Position numbers and translations under genes: made by a program. Positions 32,044 through 43,990 of a stretch of 64,000 bases of DNA are shown piece after piece (position 1 is the first letter of the stretch; the number at the start of each line of letters is the position of its first letter). The notes beneath the pieces were generated by a model. The model had not been told where the DNA came from. It did not search any database and saw only the letters and a list, made by a program, of their open reading frames with translations. Origin of the DNA: Rhizomys pruinosus (taxonomy: Eukaryota > Chordata > Mammalia > Rodentia > Spalacidae); the NCBI GenBank assembly GCA_009823505.1, contig VZQC01009601.1, positions 319,934 through 383,933 of the forward strand. The letters run 5' to 3'.

Positions 32044-32260
32044 AAAGAGGCTAATCCAGGGTCTGTGAGATGGTTCAGAGAGAACAGTGACCCCTGCACA
32101 AGCCTGGAGACCTGAGTTCAATCCCCAGAACTCACTAAGGTAAAAAATCTACTCCACAGAGTTGTCCTTTGACCTCCACTGGTAGGTCATAGCATGTGTC
32201 CCTGTACTACCCCCAAAACAATAATAAATAAAATAAGTAAAAAAATTAAAGTAGCTAACC
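32044..32260 (+). repeat. B3 SINE
   Basis: 'gggtctgtgagatggttcag', 'cctgagttcaatccccagaa', tail 'aataataaataaaataagta'. Confidence 0.75.
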
Positions 32261-32292
32261 CAATCCTTAGTGACAGCAAGAATTCATTTTCT

Positions 32293-32520
32293 GGGGCTGG
32301 AGAGATGGCTCAGAGGTTAAGGGCACTAATTGCTCTTGCAGAGGACCCGGGTTCTAGCCCCAGCACCCACATGGTGGCTAACAAGTGTTTGTGACTCTAG
32401 TTCCAGGAATCCGACGCCCTCTTCTGACCTCTGTGGGCGTTGCTCTGCAAAGGTGCATTCACATATGTGCAGATAATACATTTACACACACAAAATAAAA
32501 ATAATAAAATATTCCAGAGA
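32293..32520 (+). repeat. B2 SINE
   Basis: 'ggggctggagagatggctca', 'tcttgcagaggacccgggtt', tail 'aaaataaaaataataaaata'. Confidence 0.93.
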
Positions 32521-33344
32521 AAGAGTTGTTGAGGTGTGGACCTCCCATGACCCCAATGTTTTTTAAAGGTCCCACCACTCAATACCCTCATGCTTGGAAA
32601 CAGGCCTCAGCACGGCAGGTTCAGAGCACAGCACTCAGCCCTGTAAATCCTCCTTACTAGACTTTTTAAGTCCATAAATTAATGTAAAAAACATTAAATG
32701 GCCAAGGGAAGGGGGGCACAGGACAACATCGTGGGTCTCAGGCTGGTTCTACTGCATGGGCTTTCCACACTGCCAAGAGCTTCCATTGTATGAAGGTCTT
32801 TTAGGAGGAGGCCCGGTCTCCACCACAACACACCCCAGCCATGAGGGTCTCAGCGTGGGCATGCTCAGAAAGGGTTGGTAATTGTTTAGGGATAATTGGA
32901 ATTTTAAATTCCTCATCAGCGTTGCTGAGTCTGGAATTTCCGGAAGATGGCAGCAGCGAGACATGCGGCCCAGTGGTCCTGGGGTGGAGTGTCGGGAGGG
33001 GCACCTTGAGGCCAGTGTTACTTTCTACATCCGGTAAAACTTCCTCTTGGGCGGGGCAGTAGCAAGAGTTTGGTTAGATGTTGAATAAGGTGGTAGAGGA
33101 GCGTGAGGGGTGCCTTTTCCTGGGCCCCTAGCTCAAATGTTGCCTGTTTATGCCCCAATTTCCAGAGCATAAATATTGGCCATGCTGTTAAATCCCTTGA
33201 CTTCAGTGCAGAAGGCTGTAGACTGTGGGAATACGTGCTTTCGCTATAAGGTATGGAAAACTGACTTTGGTAAAGGTGGAGTCTCTGAATATTTTGGATG
33301 TCTCAGAACAGAAGCCCTTTTCTTAGACAAGAAAGGGTGAAATT
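32521..33344. other. unique sequence, no gene seen
   Basis: No supported frame. Nothing recognised. Confidence 0.4.
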
Positions 33345-33555
33345 CAGTTATTTTTTTATGTGTATAAGTGTCTTGGCTGCATGTATGTAAGTGTACCCAT
33401 GCGTGCAAGGCCAGAGGAGGCAAGAAATGGTGTTGGATCTGTTGGAACTTTTATCTGACAGTTGCTATCTGCCATGTGGGTGCTGGGAACCAAACCCAGG
33501 TCCTCTGCAAGAACAGTCAGTGCTCTTAACTGCTGAGCCATTTCTCTAGCCCCCT
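33345..33555 (-). repeat. B2 SINE
   Basis: 'cttggctgcatgtatgtaag', 'gctgggaaccaaacccaggt', end 'ctgagccatttctctagccc'. Confidence 0.88.
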
Positions 33556-34155
33556 AAGTTTAATTGGTTTAATGACAGTTTAACAGCTCATTTTATTTCT
33601 AGAACAATGATGCCATTCAGTAGGATTGTGTGTGTTCTTGTTAATATAAATACACTGAAGTACAAACCCAATTACTACACAAAAATCCATGCACATATAA
33701 GTGTGTACATTTATAGTTTGGCATATTTTTCTGTTTAAAAAAATATGTACTTAAATACTTGAGATATGATAGTAAGTATATATCACAATTTTAGATTCAA
33801 TCAACCACAGATAAAAAAAATATTTGGGGAAAAAATACAGAATATTCCCCAAAGCAAAATTTGAAGTTGCCACATGTTGAGCATTATGCTGAATTCACAC
33901 AAATGAAGTGGTGGGTTGGCATTGACACAAGTGCGTTCCAGCATCTAGCGATGATAGAAAGTGCACAGGAGGAAGTGTACAGGTTCTAGGAAGGACTTGG
34001 TCATTCGGGGTCCTGGGCCCAACCCCCCCCCACACACACACAATGCAGGTGGCTGGGTATGTACAGACATCTGCTGTGCTAAAGTTGATCCCAGATATCC
34101 AGGAGGAGGTTCTCTGAGCTGTAGATAAGAAGCCCGGGCTTGGCACTTTTCTTCT
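33556..34155. other. AT-rich, no gene seen
   Basis: A/T-rich with a short C-run plus (CA)n near 34022-34042. No element recognised. Confidence 0.35.
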
Positions 34156-34158
34156 GAT

Positions 34159-34197
<39 letters not shown>

Positions 34198-34395
34198 TTC
34201 TTCATGTGTATGAGTGTGCAAGGATGTAAGTGAACCATGTGTGCAAATGCCTGTGGAGGTCAGAAGAGGGCATCAGATCCCCTGGAAGTGGCATAACAGA
34301 CAGTTGTTAGCCACTGTGTGGGTTCTGTGAACACAACCTGGGTCCTCTGCGAGAGGACCTCAGCAATCACTCAGCCCTCACTCCAGCTGGAAGTG
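34156..34395 (-). repeat. B2 SINE with (ATTT)n tail
   Basis: An (ATTT)n run at 34156-34199 is the expanded tail of a reverse B2 ('tatgagtgtgcaaggatgta', 'gaggtcagaagagggcatca'). The head is diverged. Confidence 0.8.
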
Positions 34396-34794
34396 GCACT
34401 TTTTGAAGTGAGCCAGGCTAAGTATTTATAGTTGGCAAAGACGAAGCTAATGTTGACCCCAGGGCCCCTGTATCGCAGCTGGCCCTGAGGGAAGCGGCAG
34501 GATCTGGAGCTAATGCTGGCTCCTTCGCCAGTGCCCAACGCTCCTCGGAGGTCATGGGAGACAGGATGGGCCATTCCCTAGAAAAGAAAGTGCCCTCGCC
34601 CTCAGAGGTCTCTGAACGATGTGTGCTGAGGCAGACTACAAGTCCAGTCCCAGAGGGAAGACTCCCTGGATGGAGATTACCATAAACGTCACACAGGAGA
34701 GGAGAGAGGTCTCAGGGTCTGGAAGCATGGGCCAAGGTCAGTCAGCCCTTGCCTCAATTTGCTGGTCTGTAATAGCTGTTGGAAGACATGGTTT

Positions 34795-35220
34795 TTGTTT
34801 TTTTATTTCATTTTTTTTAACAATAAGTAATAAGTTATGATTACAAGCATCCTTCATGTAAAACCAATTTGCAAGCAGTTATGCCCAAACCCACACGGTT
34901 CAAGGCTCCCACCATGCAGCTGGAGAGGCTCGTATGTACAATCATGTTGATCAAATAAGTGTCCAGTCTATATTGCTGTAGTTTCATCATTCACCCCAAT
35001 CGCAGCCCTTACATTCTACCATGCCCCCTCTTCCGCAGATTGTTCCCTAGGCTTAGAAAAGGGGCACAAGTGGGTGAGAAGCAAACCAGTCTACTTTCTC
35101 TGGAGATGTCATTTTGGACTCTGATCATTTCTGGCTGATTCCTTTCATGGGCTGACAGTTTGTCCAGGAATAACCTTACAATCCTACTAATGAAGCACAA
35201 GCAATTAGATGTATAGGTAT
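34795..35220 (-). mobile_element. L1-like 3' end, copy 1
   Basis: T-rich start, then a block shared with 40165-40745 and 57638-58208 ('acaagcatccttcatg', 'cattcaccccaatcgcagcc', 'ttccctaggcttagaaaagg'). On the minus strand an open frame ends at the same stop as in the other two copies. The element may run further right: aagacatgg(g)tttt recurs near 35848. Relation to L1 is inferred from the two relatives' G-rich tract and A-tail. Confidence 0.6.
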
Positions 35221-36945
35221 TTAAACAGTACTAATTATTATGGTAGGTTACTTTGGTATAGACACAGATGTTTGGATGGTATGCTAATCCATGAATTATA
35301 TTTTTTTCTGTAAAAGATGACAAGGTCTTACTGTGGCTTATAACATCTCCTAACCACTAGAGGACATAAAATTGTGGCATCAGCCGTGAATTATTCCTCC
35401 AAGGAGAGAGCTAATAGCCAATTAGATTTGGGATATACAGACATATGGCTGCCACTGCTGCACAGTACTTCCAGGTAGGTGAGGTGTAGCTGATGCTGAC
35501 AGAGGAGTCTTGCTTGACTCAAGGAGACCAATATTTGCTTTATTGGTTTAGTGGCCTTTGGTAACACTCTCTGGCATTCCAGAGACCAACTGTACACTTG
35601 CAAGTGTGGCCTCAATACATCTTTCCCATGGTTACATCAGGTCTTCGAGAGCAGTGCCTTACCGCCTCTCTTCTTGCAGGTATCCCAGTTTACAGGCAAG
35701 AAGCCTTTACCTTTTGGGGGGGGGGGCTTGGATCCTCTGGCCAACATCTCCTTGGCAGAATAATCCATTGCTGATATGCACAGCTTAAAAAGACTTTAGT
35801 ATTATATTTGGCTCTGAATAGAGAATAATCCTTTTCACAGTTCCTAAAGACATGGGTTTTAACAGTTCAGCCTTTCTTTTTCTGGAAGTTGGAGGTTAGG
35901 ATTAGGGATTTATTAGGACTTCCTTCGCTTCTTCCAGAAGGAAGGGGGCGTCTTTTCTCTGCTTTGGCACATACCCATGGCTGCCTGGAGATGCCCGACA
36001 GGCTGGCTGAGCTTGAGTTATTTTTGCACACGGCTCTCAACTCCATCTTCCTAAGCCCCAACTCCCTACAAAGAAAGGTCAATATTGTCTTTTCTGCAAC
36101 TGCATATCAGAATGAGATCCTTGGGATCTGCATGTACTGCAGCCAGCAGGAAGCAAATGTCAGCTCATTCCCTGGTAACTGATTAAGGACAGCTTGGTTT
36201 CAGCGCTCAGCCAGAGTAGTTCCTAATAGATTCTAGATGACAGATAGGGACTTTTTTGGGTCATCTGTCAGTAGGAAAATCTGAGCCACAGCAATCTGAT
36301 GGTGGCTTTTGATAGCTTTACAATTATCCTGAAAGGAGAAAGCTCAAAACTCTTATAAGAAAGAAAATATTGAAATATATATATTATGGGAGAATTTGTA
36401 GTGTCACCATTGCCTGCACCCTAGTTGGTAGTGTCTCTCTCTCAGGCTTCCTACTGCTGAAAGGAGCACTGCTTATTAATTATGACAGATGCAGATTCAA
36501 TAAGCATTCACAAGACAGAGACAGCGTCGTTTCTAAAAGGGATGCAAATGTCTGTTTGCAAGATCATCCTAGCAAAGTAAATGTCAGATAGTTATAGCCT
36601 GCACTGTCCCCCATCACCATAGTTACGACTTAGAGAGTGGACTCAAGTACAGAATATCAGCTTCGAGTGGCTTTTATCTCCCCCATTAATACACATTAGC
36701 TGTGCTCTCCTTTCTCCCAGAGGGGGACCTTCCTTGCTTAATGACAGATTGGTCTTATTACATAAACCTGGAGTATTTTCAGTTATTACAACCTTCTTAT
36801 TCTAAAGTTAACTAGTCCTGTTCAGGTTTTAAAACCATACATTATTTGTTTTAGCTGGGGTATACGTCACATGCAGTTAAATTGTCAAATGTGTAATACT
36901 CAATGTGTTTCAACAAGTGTATATACCTCTATGGGACATGTAAAA
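35221..36945. other. no gene seen; possible continuation of L1-like element
   Basis: Contains only short frames. Nothing here is shared with the truncated relatives at 40 and 57 kb. It may be element body or unique DNA. Confidence 0.3.
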
Positions 36946-36949
36946 ATCA

Positions 36950-37163
36950 GCTGACGGGCTAAGGTGAGTCAGCAAAGTGCTTGACGAGGACCTGAGCTTC
37001 AATTCCCAGCACCCACGTTAAAGGCCAGGTGCTGCGATGCGTGCCTGCAACCTCAGCCCTGGGGAGCTGGCTGGTCAGTGAGCTCCAGGTTCAGTGAGCA
37101 ACTCTGTCACAACAAAGGTGGAAAGCAGTTGAGGAAGACACCTTATGTTAGTTACTGGCCTCT

Positions 37164-37201
<38 letters not shown>

Positions 37202-37215
37202 CACACACACAAGCA
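36950..37215 (+). repeat. B3-like SINE with (CA)n tail
   Basis: 'ctgacgggctaaggtgagtc', 'gcttcaattcccagcaccca' and, after a variant middle, a (CA)n tail at about 37163-37215. Confidence 0.55.
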
Positions 37216-37239
37216 TGCACACATGCACATACAAGCCCA

Positions 37240-38090
37240 TACAATTATCAATTGATTTTCTATATACTAGCAACTAAAAAGATTCAATTGTCATTAAGAG
37301 AACATTTAACTCATAATAATATAGAAAAGAACAAAGTATTTAGAAATAAACTTTTTTAAATTTTTATTTATTTTATTTATTTTTGTATGTGTATGAGTGT
37401 ACTGTCTGCATGTAGGTTTGTGCACCCGTGTCGTGCAATGCCGCAGAGATCAGAAGAGGGCGTCGGATTCCCCTGGAACTGGAGTTCTCCTGGAATTGGA
37501 GTTACAGATGGTTCTTAGCCACCATGTGGGTGCTGGGGATCAAACCCTGGTCCTCTGCAAGAGCAGTCGGTGCTCTTAACCGCTAGGCTATCTCTCCAGC
37601 CCCGAAATAGACTTTTTAAAGTGCAAGAGTTGTGTACTAAAAACTATAAAGCTTTGTTGAAAGGATTTAAAATAAATGCAAATAAGAGGAAAGACATCCA
37701 GGTTCATAGTCTGGTCGACTTAACATTACCAGGACACTGGTACCCCTAACCTGATCATGACCCTATCAAAATACCAGCTTTGCCTTTGACAGAAATTGGT
37801 GAACCTATCTTAAAACTCGTGTGGAAATTCACGGGGCTCAGAATAGCCAAAGAACTTTCAGAAGAAATGAATAAACCCACCAAACTTCACCTTCTAATTT
37901 CAAAGCTTTCCTCTAAAGCTCCAGTTATCAAGTAAAAGAGAGACACAGGGCACGCACAGAGATGGACAGGACTGCTGTTGAGAAGTAAAGCCTTGTATTT
38001 CTTGTCAACTGACAGCCGACAAGGGGGCTAAAACGTTGCACTGGGGGAGACTGTCACAGAACGCTGTCCTCCAGGCAGTGAAATCACGCA
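37240..38090 (+). mobile_element. L1 ORF2 fragment, split by B2
   Basis: 'ctatatactagcaactaaaa', 'tattaccaggac...accctatcaaaataccag', 'aaaactcgtgtggaaattca', 'cagaatagccaaagaa' follow the 3' part of L1 ORF2 in the plus direction. Stops and indels are frequent, so it is an old pseudogene copy. A B2 interrupts it at 37361-37603 and other DNA follows at 38091-38860. Confidence 0.75.
37361..37603 (-). repeat. B2 SINE nested in L1
   Basis: Reverse B2 flanked by gaaatRRactttttaaa-type direct repeats at 37343-37360 and 37604-37620, which also belong to the L1 sequence. Confidence 0.92.
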
Positions 38091-38406
38091 GACGTGCTTC
38101 CGCATGACGCTTCCCTCACAGTGGGAGTGGGAGGAGAGTCAGCCTGGTTTCACCAGAATTTACTAGATCCCTCACCATCTGCACTGCACAGGATCTCAGG
38201 AGGTGCTAGAGTTGGTAACTGGGGTGGGGCCGGAGGGAAGACTCCACCTATGTGTCTGTGGGATGAGTTACACCTTCCTTTGAAATGGGTTTATCTGAAC
38301 ATGAGACGTGCCTCCAGCTGCAGAGATAAAGTCTAGTTTATCTAGGGGAGGGACTAAAGGCTCCGAAAAGCCGACCAGTAGCGCTGCTCACTGGGGACTC
38401 CGGGGT

Positions 38407-38438
<32 letters not shown>

Positions 38439-38860
38439 TCTCTGTCTCTCTCTCCTCTCCCAGCCAGGGCCGTGTTGAGCTGAGTCAGGGGTTGTGGCCT
38501 GGGATGACTATGAGAGGGAGAGCCCCAATAACACCTTGTAAGGCCACCCCCCTCACCCATTACTCTGTAAGCAAGCTTGAGTAAACCCGATAGTCTGCTT
38601 GAAACTAAGATTGGAGAGTTTGCTCCTTGATTTGCCTTGGGGACCTTAAGTGGCAGAGGCTGGAAGCCACCTGCGTGGGTACAGTGTTCACCTATGCAGC
38701 TGTCCCATATTGTCACTGGTGCTGGGACAGGGCTCTTCTGTGATGCAGATGTTGGTGGGGATCACTCATGCTCCTGTAAACTCAATAACTCATTCATTCA
38801 ACACCTTGGAGTTGATGGGGGTCAGTCCTCTCATCTGTCGCTGCTGAGTTGAGTTTATTC
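38091..38860. other. unassigned insert inside L1, with (CT)n
   Basis: Separates two collinear L1 pieces, so it probably inserted into the L1. Contains a (CT)n/(TC)n run at 38407-38458. I could not place it in a family. An LTR is possible. Confidence 0.4.
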
Positions 38861-39680
38861 ACATTAGACCAGAAAAAGTAACACAATAAATATTCTTTTT
38901 CAACAAATGGTGTCTGGACAACTGGCTAAACATTCTCAAAGAAAGTTTGACGTCTACCTCACATTGCAGACAAAAATGAACTTAAAATGGATCACAAACT
39001 CACATGTAAGAACTGAAATTCTGAAGAAAACTCATAAGTATTTATTTTGGAATTAGGCAGTGTAGTCTTAGCTGTAAAGCAAAACAACAAAAGAGGAAAA
39101 CAGATAAATTAGTCATCAATAGCAAAAACTTCTAGCACTTGGAAGGCAGAGGCAGACGGACCTCTGTAAGTTCAAGGCCAGCCTGGTCTACATACCGAGT
39201 TCCGGGCCAGCTGGGGCTACAGGAAGACTCTGTCTCAAAAAGACCAAAAAATTATGCAAGTAGCCAATAAGCAATTTAAAAAGATACTCAATATCTTTTA
39301 CTCATTAAGGAAATGCAAATCAAAATCATATTGAAGCCTCACCTCTCACACAATGAAGTAAATATTATGAAAAGGGCAGACAAACAAAAGTGGTGGGGAC
39401 CAGAGAAGTTAGAGCGCTCAAACGTAGCTCTGGGGAATATAAACAGCAAGGCAATTTTGGAAAACAGTTTGACAGTTTCTCAAAAAGTTAAAATTACAGT
39501 TACCATGGCACCCAGAGATCTACTTCTAGAGATGCAAAAGGCCACATGAAGACATGCGCATAAATATCCAGGGTAGCACTGTTCACCTTGGTAAAATCTA
39601 GAAGCCACTCAATGATCACTAACTGAAGAACAGATTAATAATGCTGTAATCCACACAATGGAATATTATTTGACAGTGTA
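38861..39680 (+). mobile_element. L1 ORF2/3' fragment, split by B1
   Basis: 'caacaaatggtgtctggaca', 'aacttaaaatggatcacaaa', 'aggaaatgcaaatcaaaatc', 'ccacacaatggaatattatt' follow L1 order. It continues the fragment at 37240. A B1 splits it at 39124-39250. Confidence 0.8.
39124..39250 (+). repeat. B1 SINE, 5' truncated
   Basis: 'tagcacttggaaggcagagg', 'ggccagcctggtctacatac', 'ctctgtctcaaaaagaccaa' and an A-tail. Confidence 0.88.
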
Positions 39681-39982
39681 GAGGGAGGGTTGATTCAGAA
39701 TATAATAGTGGCAGCCAATCTTGAGAACACAAGTGGTCATATATTGTGACTCTGATTGCAGGAGTTGTTCTGAATAGGCAAATCTATAAAGACTGAGACC
39801 AGCACTGAGACTCCACTGGGGTGGAGGGCAAGAGGCAGCTTGTACTGAGTGTGGAGCGTCCGCCTGTTCCTCCACTGTATGTAACTTTGGGGTCTTGTTC
39901 CTTAGTTGATGTGGGGACCTATATGTCTTCTACTTTTCATGGCCCCCAGACAGTAACATATCATGGAAATAAAAGAAATTTT

Positions 39983-40160
39983 TGGGGGCTGGGGAGATGG
40001 CTCAGCACTGGCTGCTCTTGTGAAGGGCCCTGGTTCGATTCCCAGCACCCACATGGTGGCTGACACCCTCTTCTGACTCCCTTGGGCACTGCACCACCCA
40101 GGTGTCCCTTCTTACATGCAGGCAATACACTCAGACACATAAGATAAAAATAATAAATTA
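39983..40160 (+). repeat. B2 SINE, internally shortened
   Basis: 'gggggctggggagatggctc', 'tcgattcccagcacccacat', tail 'aagataaaaataataaatta'. About 40 bases are missing between 'gtggctgaca' and 'ccctcttctg'. Confidence 0.85.
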
Positions 40161-40164
40161 GGGT

Positions 40165-40745
40165 TTTTTTTTAATTTTTTTTTTATTTGTTAGATATTTT
40201 TTTTTTATATAAATTAGTTTTTATTGATGCTTTGTGCATTTCATACATTTTTCCAATTCAGTTCAGGCTTATTTCCCTTTCCCTCCCCCCCCACCCCCAC
40301 CCCATCCCAGATCATGCATTCTGCCATAACTGTCCTGCATCTTTCTCTCAGTTTTTTTTTTTTTTCATTTTTAGCTATAAGTGATAATCCATGAGTACAA
40401 GCATCCTTCATGCAAAACCTATCTGCAGGCTGTTGTGCCCAAACACCTACAGCCCCACCATCCAGTGGGGGGTGACAGGTTGTTTGTTCAATCAAGTTGA
40501 TCAAATGAGTGTCCAGACTACATTGCTGTAGTTTCACCATTCACCCCAATCGCAGCCCTTACATTCTACCACGCCCCCTCTTCCGCAGGTTGTTCCCTAG
40601 GCTTAGAAAAGGGGCACAGGTGGATGAGAGGTAAAACAGTCCACTCTCTCTGGAGCTGTTGACTTGGACTCTGGTCAATTCTGGCTGTTTCCTTTCATGG
40701 GCTGACAGTTTGTCCAGGAATAACCTTTCGATCCTGGCCTGGCGC
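40165..40745 (-). mobile_element. L1-like 3' end, copy 2
   Basis: Poly-T, then 'tttattgatgctttgtgcat', the reverse of a 3' terminus with AATAAA. A C-rich stretch (reverse of an L1-style G-rich tract) and the block shared with 34795 and 57638 follow. The minus-strand open frame ends at about 40560. Truncated at 'gatcctggcctggcgcg'. Confidence 0.65.
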
Positions 40746-40754
40746 GTTATGGCC

Positions 40755-40970
40755 TTTTTTTAATTTTTTTATGTGTATGAGTGTACTCTCTGCATACAGG
40801 TTTGTGCACCGTGTGGTGCAATGCCGCGGAGGTCAGAAGAGGGTATCTGATTCCCCTGGAACTAGAGTTAAAGTCGGTTCTCAGCCGCCGCATGGGTGCT
40901 GGGGATGTAACCCGGGTCCTCTGCAAGAGCAGTCGGAGCTCCCAACCACTAGGCCACCTCTCCAGCCCCC
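40755..40970 (-). repeat. B2 SINE
   Basis: 'gagtgtactctctgcataca', 'ccgcatgggtgctggggatg', end 'ggccacctctccagcccc'. Confidence 0.9.
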
Positions 40971-41077
40971 CAAATGAGGAGTTTTTTAAAAGAGGATTCT
41001 GGAATAGTCTCTGCTACCCCAGTGTTTAAGCGAGTATCATTGCTTGACAATTCAGTATCAATTTTCGGCCCCACCTT

Positions 41078-41190
41078 CCTCTTCCTGAGTAGATCCTCTT
41101 CCTGAGCAGATCCTTTTCCTGAGTAGATCCTCTTCCTGAGCAGATCCTCTTCCTGAGCAGATCCTCTTCCTGAGCAGATCCTCTTCTGAT
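41078..41190. repeat. 17-bp minisatellite, 6.6 copies
   Basis: Unit cctcttcctgagYagat is repeated six times in exact register plus an 11-base partial. Confidence 0.93.
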
Positions 41191-42057
41191 CTCACTCGCT
41201 CCATCACCAGCCCTAGAACTGGCCCTCCTTAGACTGAACCAATCTTTGTAATCTCACTACAGTGGTGTATTTTGTGGAACTGAAACAAAATTTGAACCAA
41301 GGACAAAAAAAGTGTCTTGCTGGAGATTCTGGAGAAGTGCTTCCTTGCTCTCCTGGTAAGCGAGCAATTCTCCCTGCAAAAGTGGGCAGGAGGTGGTTCA
41401 GACTCTAATGACCTCGGCCTCAGCCCCACAAAAGCATCACGCTTAAACTGAAGCCCACACTTCGGACTGCAGAGCAGCGGGCTCAGGCAGAGATGGTGTG
41501 GCTGGGTCAGCCCACTGAGAACTGGGATCTGGAGGTCCCTTCATGCAGGCCTTCAGCTAGTTAAGTCAGTTTCAGTGGGATTTCCCCAATATTTCCAATC
41601 AAAAGCAAGCTAAGTGAATCACAGACGTTGAAAGCAACATTACCCGTGGCAGGACGAGGGGAATCCAAACTCACAGGCGTTCTTTCTTCCCTCTCCCAGG
41701 CTGAGTCTGATCAGCACTGTGAGTTCTCACACTTCAAAGAGCACATTGAAACGTCCTCTCCAGGGTGCCACGGTCACCTTTCTGAGAGAGTGGAGCTGGC
41801 TTTGACATGGGGCAGGAACTTGTTTAGTAACTATCAAAGTGGGGTGCTACTTCAGCTTCAACTGCCCCTTCCTTCCCTTATAAACTGAAAAAAAAAAAGT
41901 ATATAGATGTAAGATAAAACTTAGGGGAGGGCATTTTGGACTAGGTGTTGGTCTAAGCCCCACACAGGGCTCCATCAGGCCATACTGAGGTGAAACGGAG
42001 TCATTTACGCTAATGTGTCACCAAGCTGAAGTGACGCCATTTATTTGAGAAAGCAAA
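41191..42057. other. unique sequence, no gene seen
   Basis: No repeat or supported frame recognised. Confidence 0.4.
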
Positions 42058-42391
42058 ATGAAAGGGAGGGGGATGGGAAGAGGGAGAAAGGAGATGGGGA
42101 GAGGGAGAGAGAGAGAGGGAAAGAGGGAGAGAGAGAGGGAGAGAGAGAGGGAGAGAGAGGGAGAGGGAGAGAGAGGGAGAGAGAGGGAGAGAGAGAGAGG
42201 GAGAGAGAGAGGGAGAGAGAGAGAGGGAGAGAGAGGAAGAGGGAGAGAGCGAGAGAGGGAGAGGGAGAGAGAGAGGGAGAGGGAGAGAGAGAGAGGGAGA
42301 GAGAGAGAGAGGGAGAGAGGGAGAGAGAGAGAGAGGGAGAGGGAGAGAGAGAGAGAGAGAGGGAGAGAGAGAGAGAGGGAGAGAGAGAATG
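42058..42391. repeat. (GAGAGAGG)n purine tract
   Basis: About 330 bases almost wholly of A and G on the plus strand, mainly GAGAGAGGGA units. Produces Arg/Glu and Ser/Leu/Pro open frames that are compositional. Long mirror-like purine tracts of this kind can form triplex DNA. Confidence 0.95.
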
Positions 42392-42640
42392 AATGAGAAT
42401 TCCCTGGTCAGGCCACTTGCCATTGACATGTCAATGCAGTTTCACCTTTATACCAGAACATAACTGAAGTGGTCAGATGTTACTCATAAGTTACTTACTT
42501 GCCTCTCGTTGCCTCTGTCCCCGCCTTACAAGAAAAGCACCTTTGCAATGACAAAGCTGGGTGGGTTAAATATGATCAAAGTGTATTACTACAGAAATGC
42601 TACAATACAACCATGGATACAATGAAGAGATCCTAACAAT

Positions 42641-42857
42641 TTTTTTAAATTTTATTTTTATGTATGTGAGTGTTATGCCTGCATACGTGCAAGTGCACCC
42701 AAGTTGTCAGTGCCCATGGAGGACAGAAGAGGGTCTTGGATCCCCTGGAACTGAAGTTACAGATGGTTGTCAGCTACTGTGTTGGTGCTGGAATTCAAAC
42801 CTGGGTCCTCTGCAAGAACAGCCAGTGCTCTTAACTGCCAAGCTGCCTCCCCAGCCC
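42641..42857 (-). repeat. B2 SINE
   Basis: 'gtgttatgcctgcatacgtg', 'ggaactgaagttacagatgg', end 'aagctgcctccccagcccc'. Confidence 0.88.
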
Positions 42858-42906
42858 CTGCTGACAATTTTGTAAAGTGACCAATCTGCTTTTTGTTTCT
42901 ACCTTC

Positions 42907-43040
42907 TTTTTTGGTCTTTTTGCAGCCCCAGCTGGCCTGGAACTCACTATGTAGAGCAGACTGGCCTTGAACTCGCAGAGATCTGCCTGCCTCTACCTAA
43001 AGAGTGCTGGAATTAAAGGTGTGTGCCACCACACCCAGTT
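42907..43040 (-). repeat. B1 SINE
   Basis: 'ttttggtctttttgcagccc', 'ctggcctggaactcactatg', 'gtgccaccacacccag'. The gagacagggtctccctgta segment is missing. Confidence 0.85.
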
Positions 43041-43189
43041 ATTTCTACCTTCTTTGAGTTCTTTACCTATAAAATGAACTTGCTTTGCTCAGATACTTAG
43101 AATATATATTCTATTTTATGGACTGTGATAAACAAATATCATGTTTTCATTCAAATATGAAGTCAACTAAGATTGTTAGACCACCTGGT

Positions 43190-43311
43190 CATACTAGTTC
43201 ATTCATATAATCGCAGCTCTTAGGAGACAGAGGTAAAAGGATTTCAACTTGAAGGCCAGCCCTGGGTGACCTAAGGAGACCCTGTCACAAAATAAAACCA
43301 CAGCAAAAAAA
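43190..43311 (+). repeat. old B1-like SINE
   Basis: 'ataatcgcagctcttaggag', 'aacttgaaggccagccctgg', 'gagaccctgtcacaaaataa'. Strongly diverged. Confidence 0.6.
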
Positions 43312-43654
43312 TATTGTCAGACTATAACGTCTTAATTTTATTCTGTGGCATAGGTTACAAGCAAGACAATGAATCTGAAGCTATTGGTAGAAATGTTTTA
43401 TAAGTCTAGACTAATCTATAGTCATACATGAAATATAGTTATCAGCCCAGAAGCTTCCTGGGGGCCTTGTCTTAGAGTGCCCCACCTTCCTGTAAGGCTG
43501 AGCTCCAGAACTGGAGGCACCTGTCCTTGATCATATAGTAAATTGTGTGTTTCACAGGGACTAAGTTCTCTGGTTTATCATAATTCCTGCAAGGGGAGCT
43601 CACTTGACAATAGATTACCTCCTCACAGCTGGGCTGAGCTCCACTCTCTAATGC

Positions 43655-43990
43655 TGTTTTATTTATGTATTGCTCTGTTCCACAGTAGACAGACTTTTGG
43701 ATATTTCAGTTTGTGATCCTTATGAAAAAGACTGCTATGAACAATCTTGTACATGCCTTTCTGTGGAGCTAGGCATTCATTTCTGTTGTTTGAGTGGAAA
43801 TCACAAGGTGCATGTTTATTCAGTTGCCATAGATTGCCAGTTTTCCAAAAGAACCATCTTAAGTCCTCCAGCAGTAGCCGCAAGTCCCACATTCTGAATA
43901 ATGATATCTCTCTGTGATTTTAACTGGTAACTAGTGAGATGCAACATCTTACTACTTATTGGTTATTTGGATATTCTCATTTGTTTACTG
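43655..43990 (-). mobile_element. old L1 3'-region fragment
   Basis: 'aagactgctatgaacaatct', 'gtggagctaggcattcattt', 'ttattggttatttggatatt' follow the antisense 3' region of mammalian L1M-type elements. Confidence 0.65.

Noticed and set aside
35009..35200. Calling the shared minus-strand frame a functional small protein
   Set aside because: It lies in dispersed, truncated retrotransposon copies. The shared stop may reflect common descent; reported only as an observation to test.
42010..42429. Frames of 112-139 codons rich in Arg/Glu or Ser/Leu/Pro
   Set aside because: Pure products of the GA microsatellite composition.
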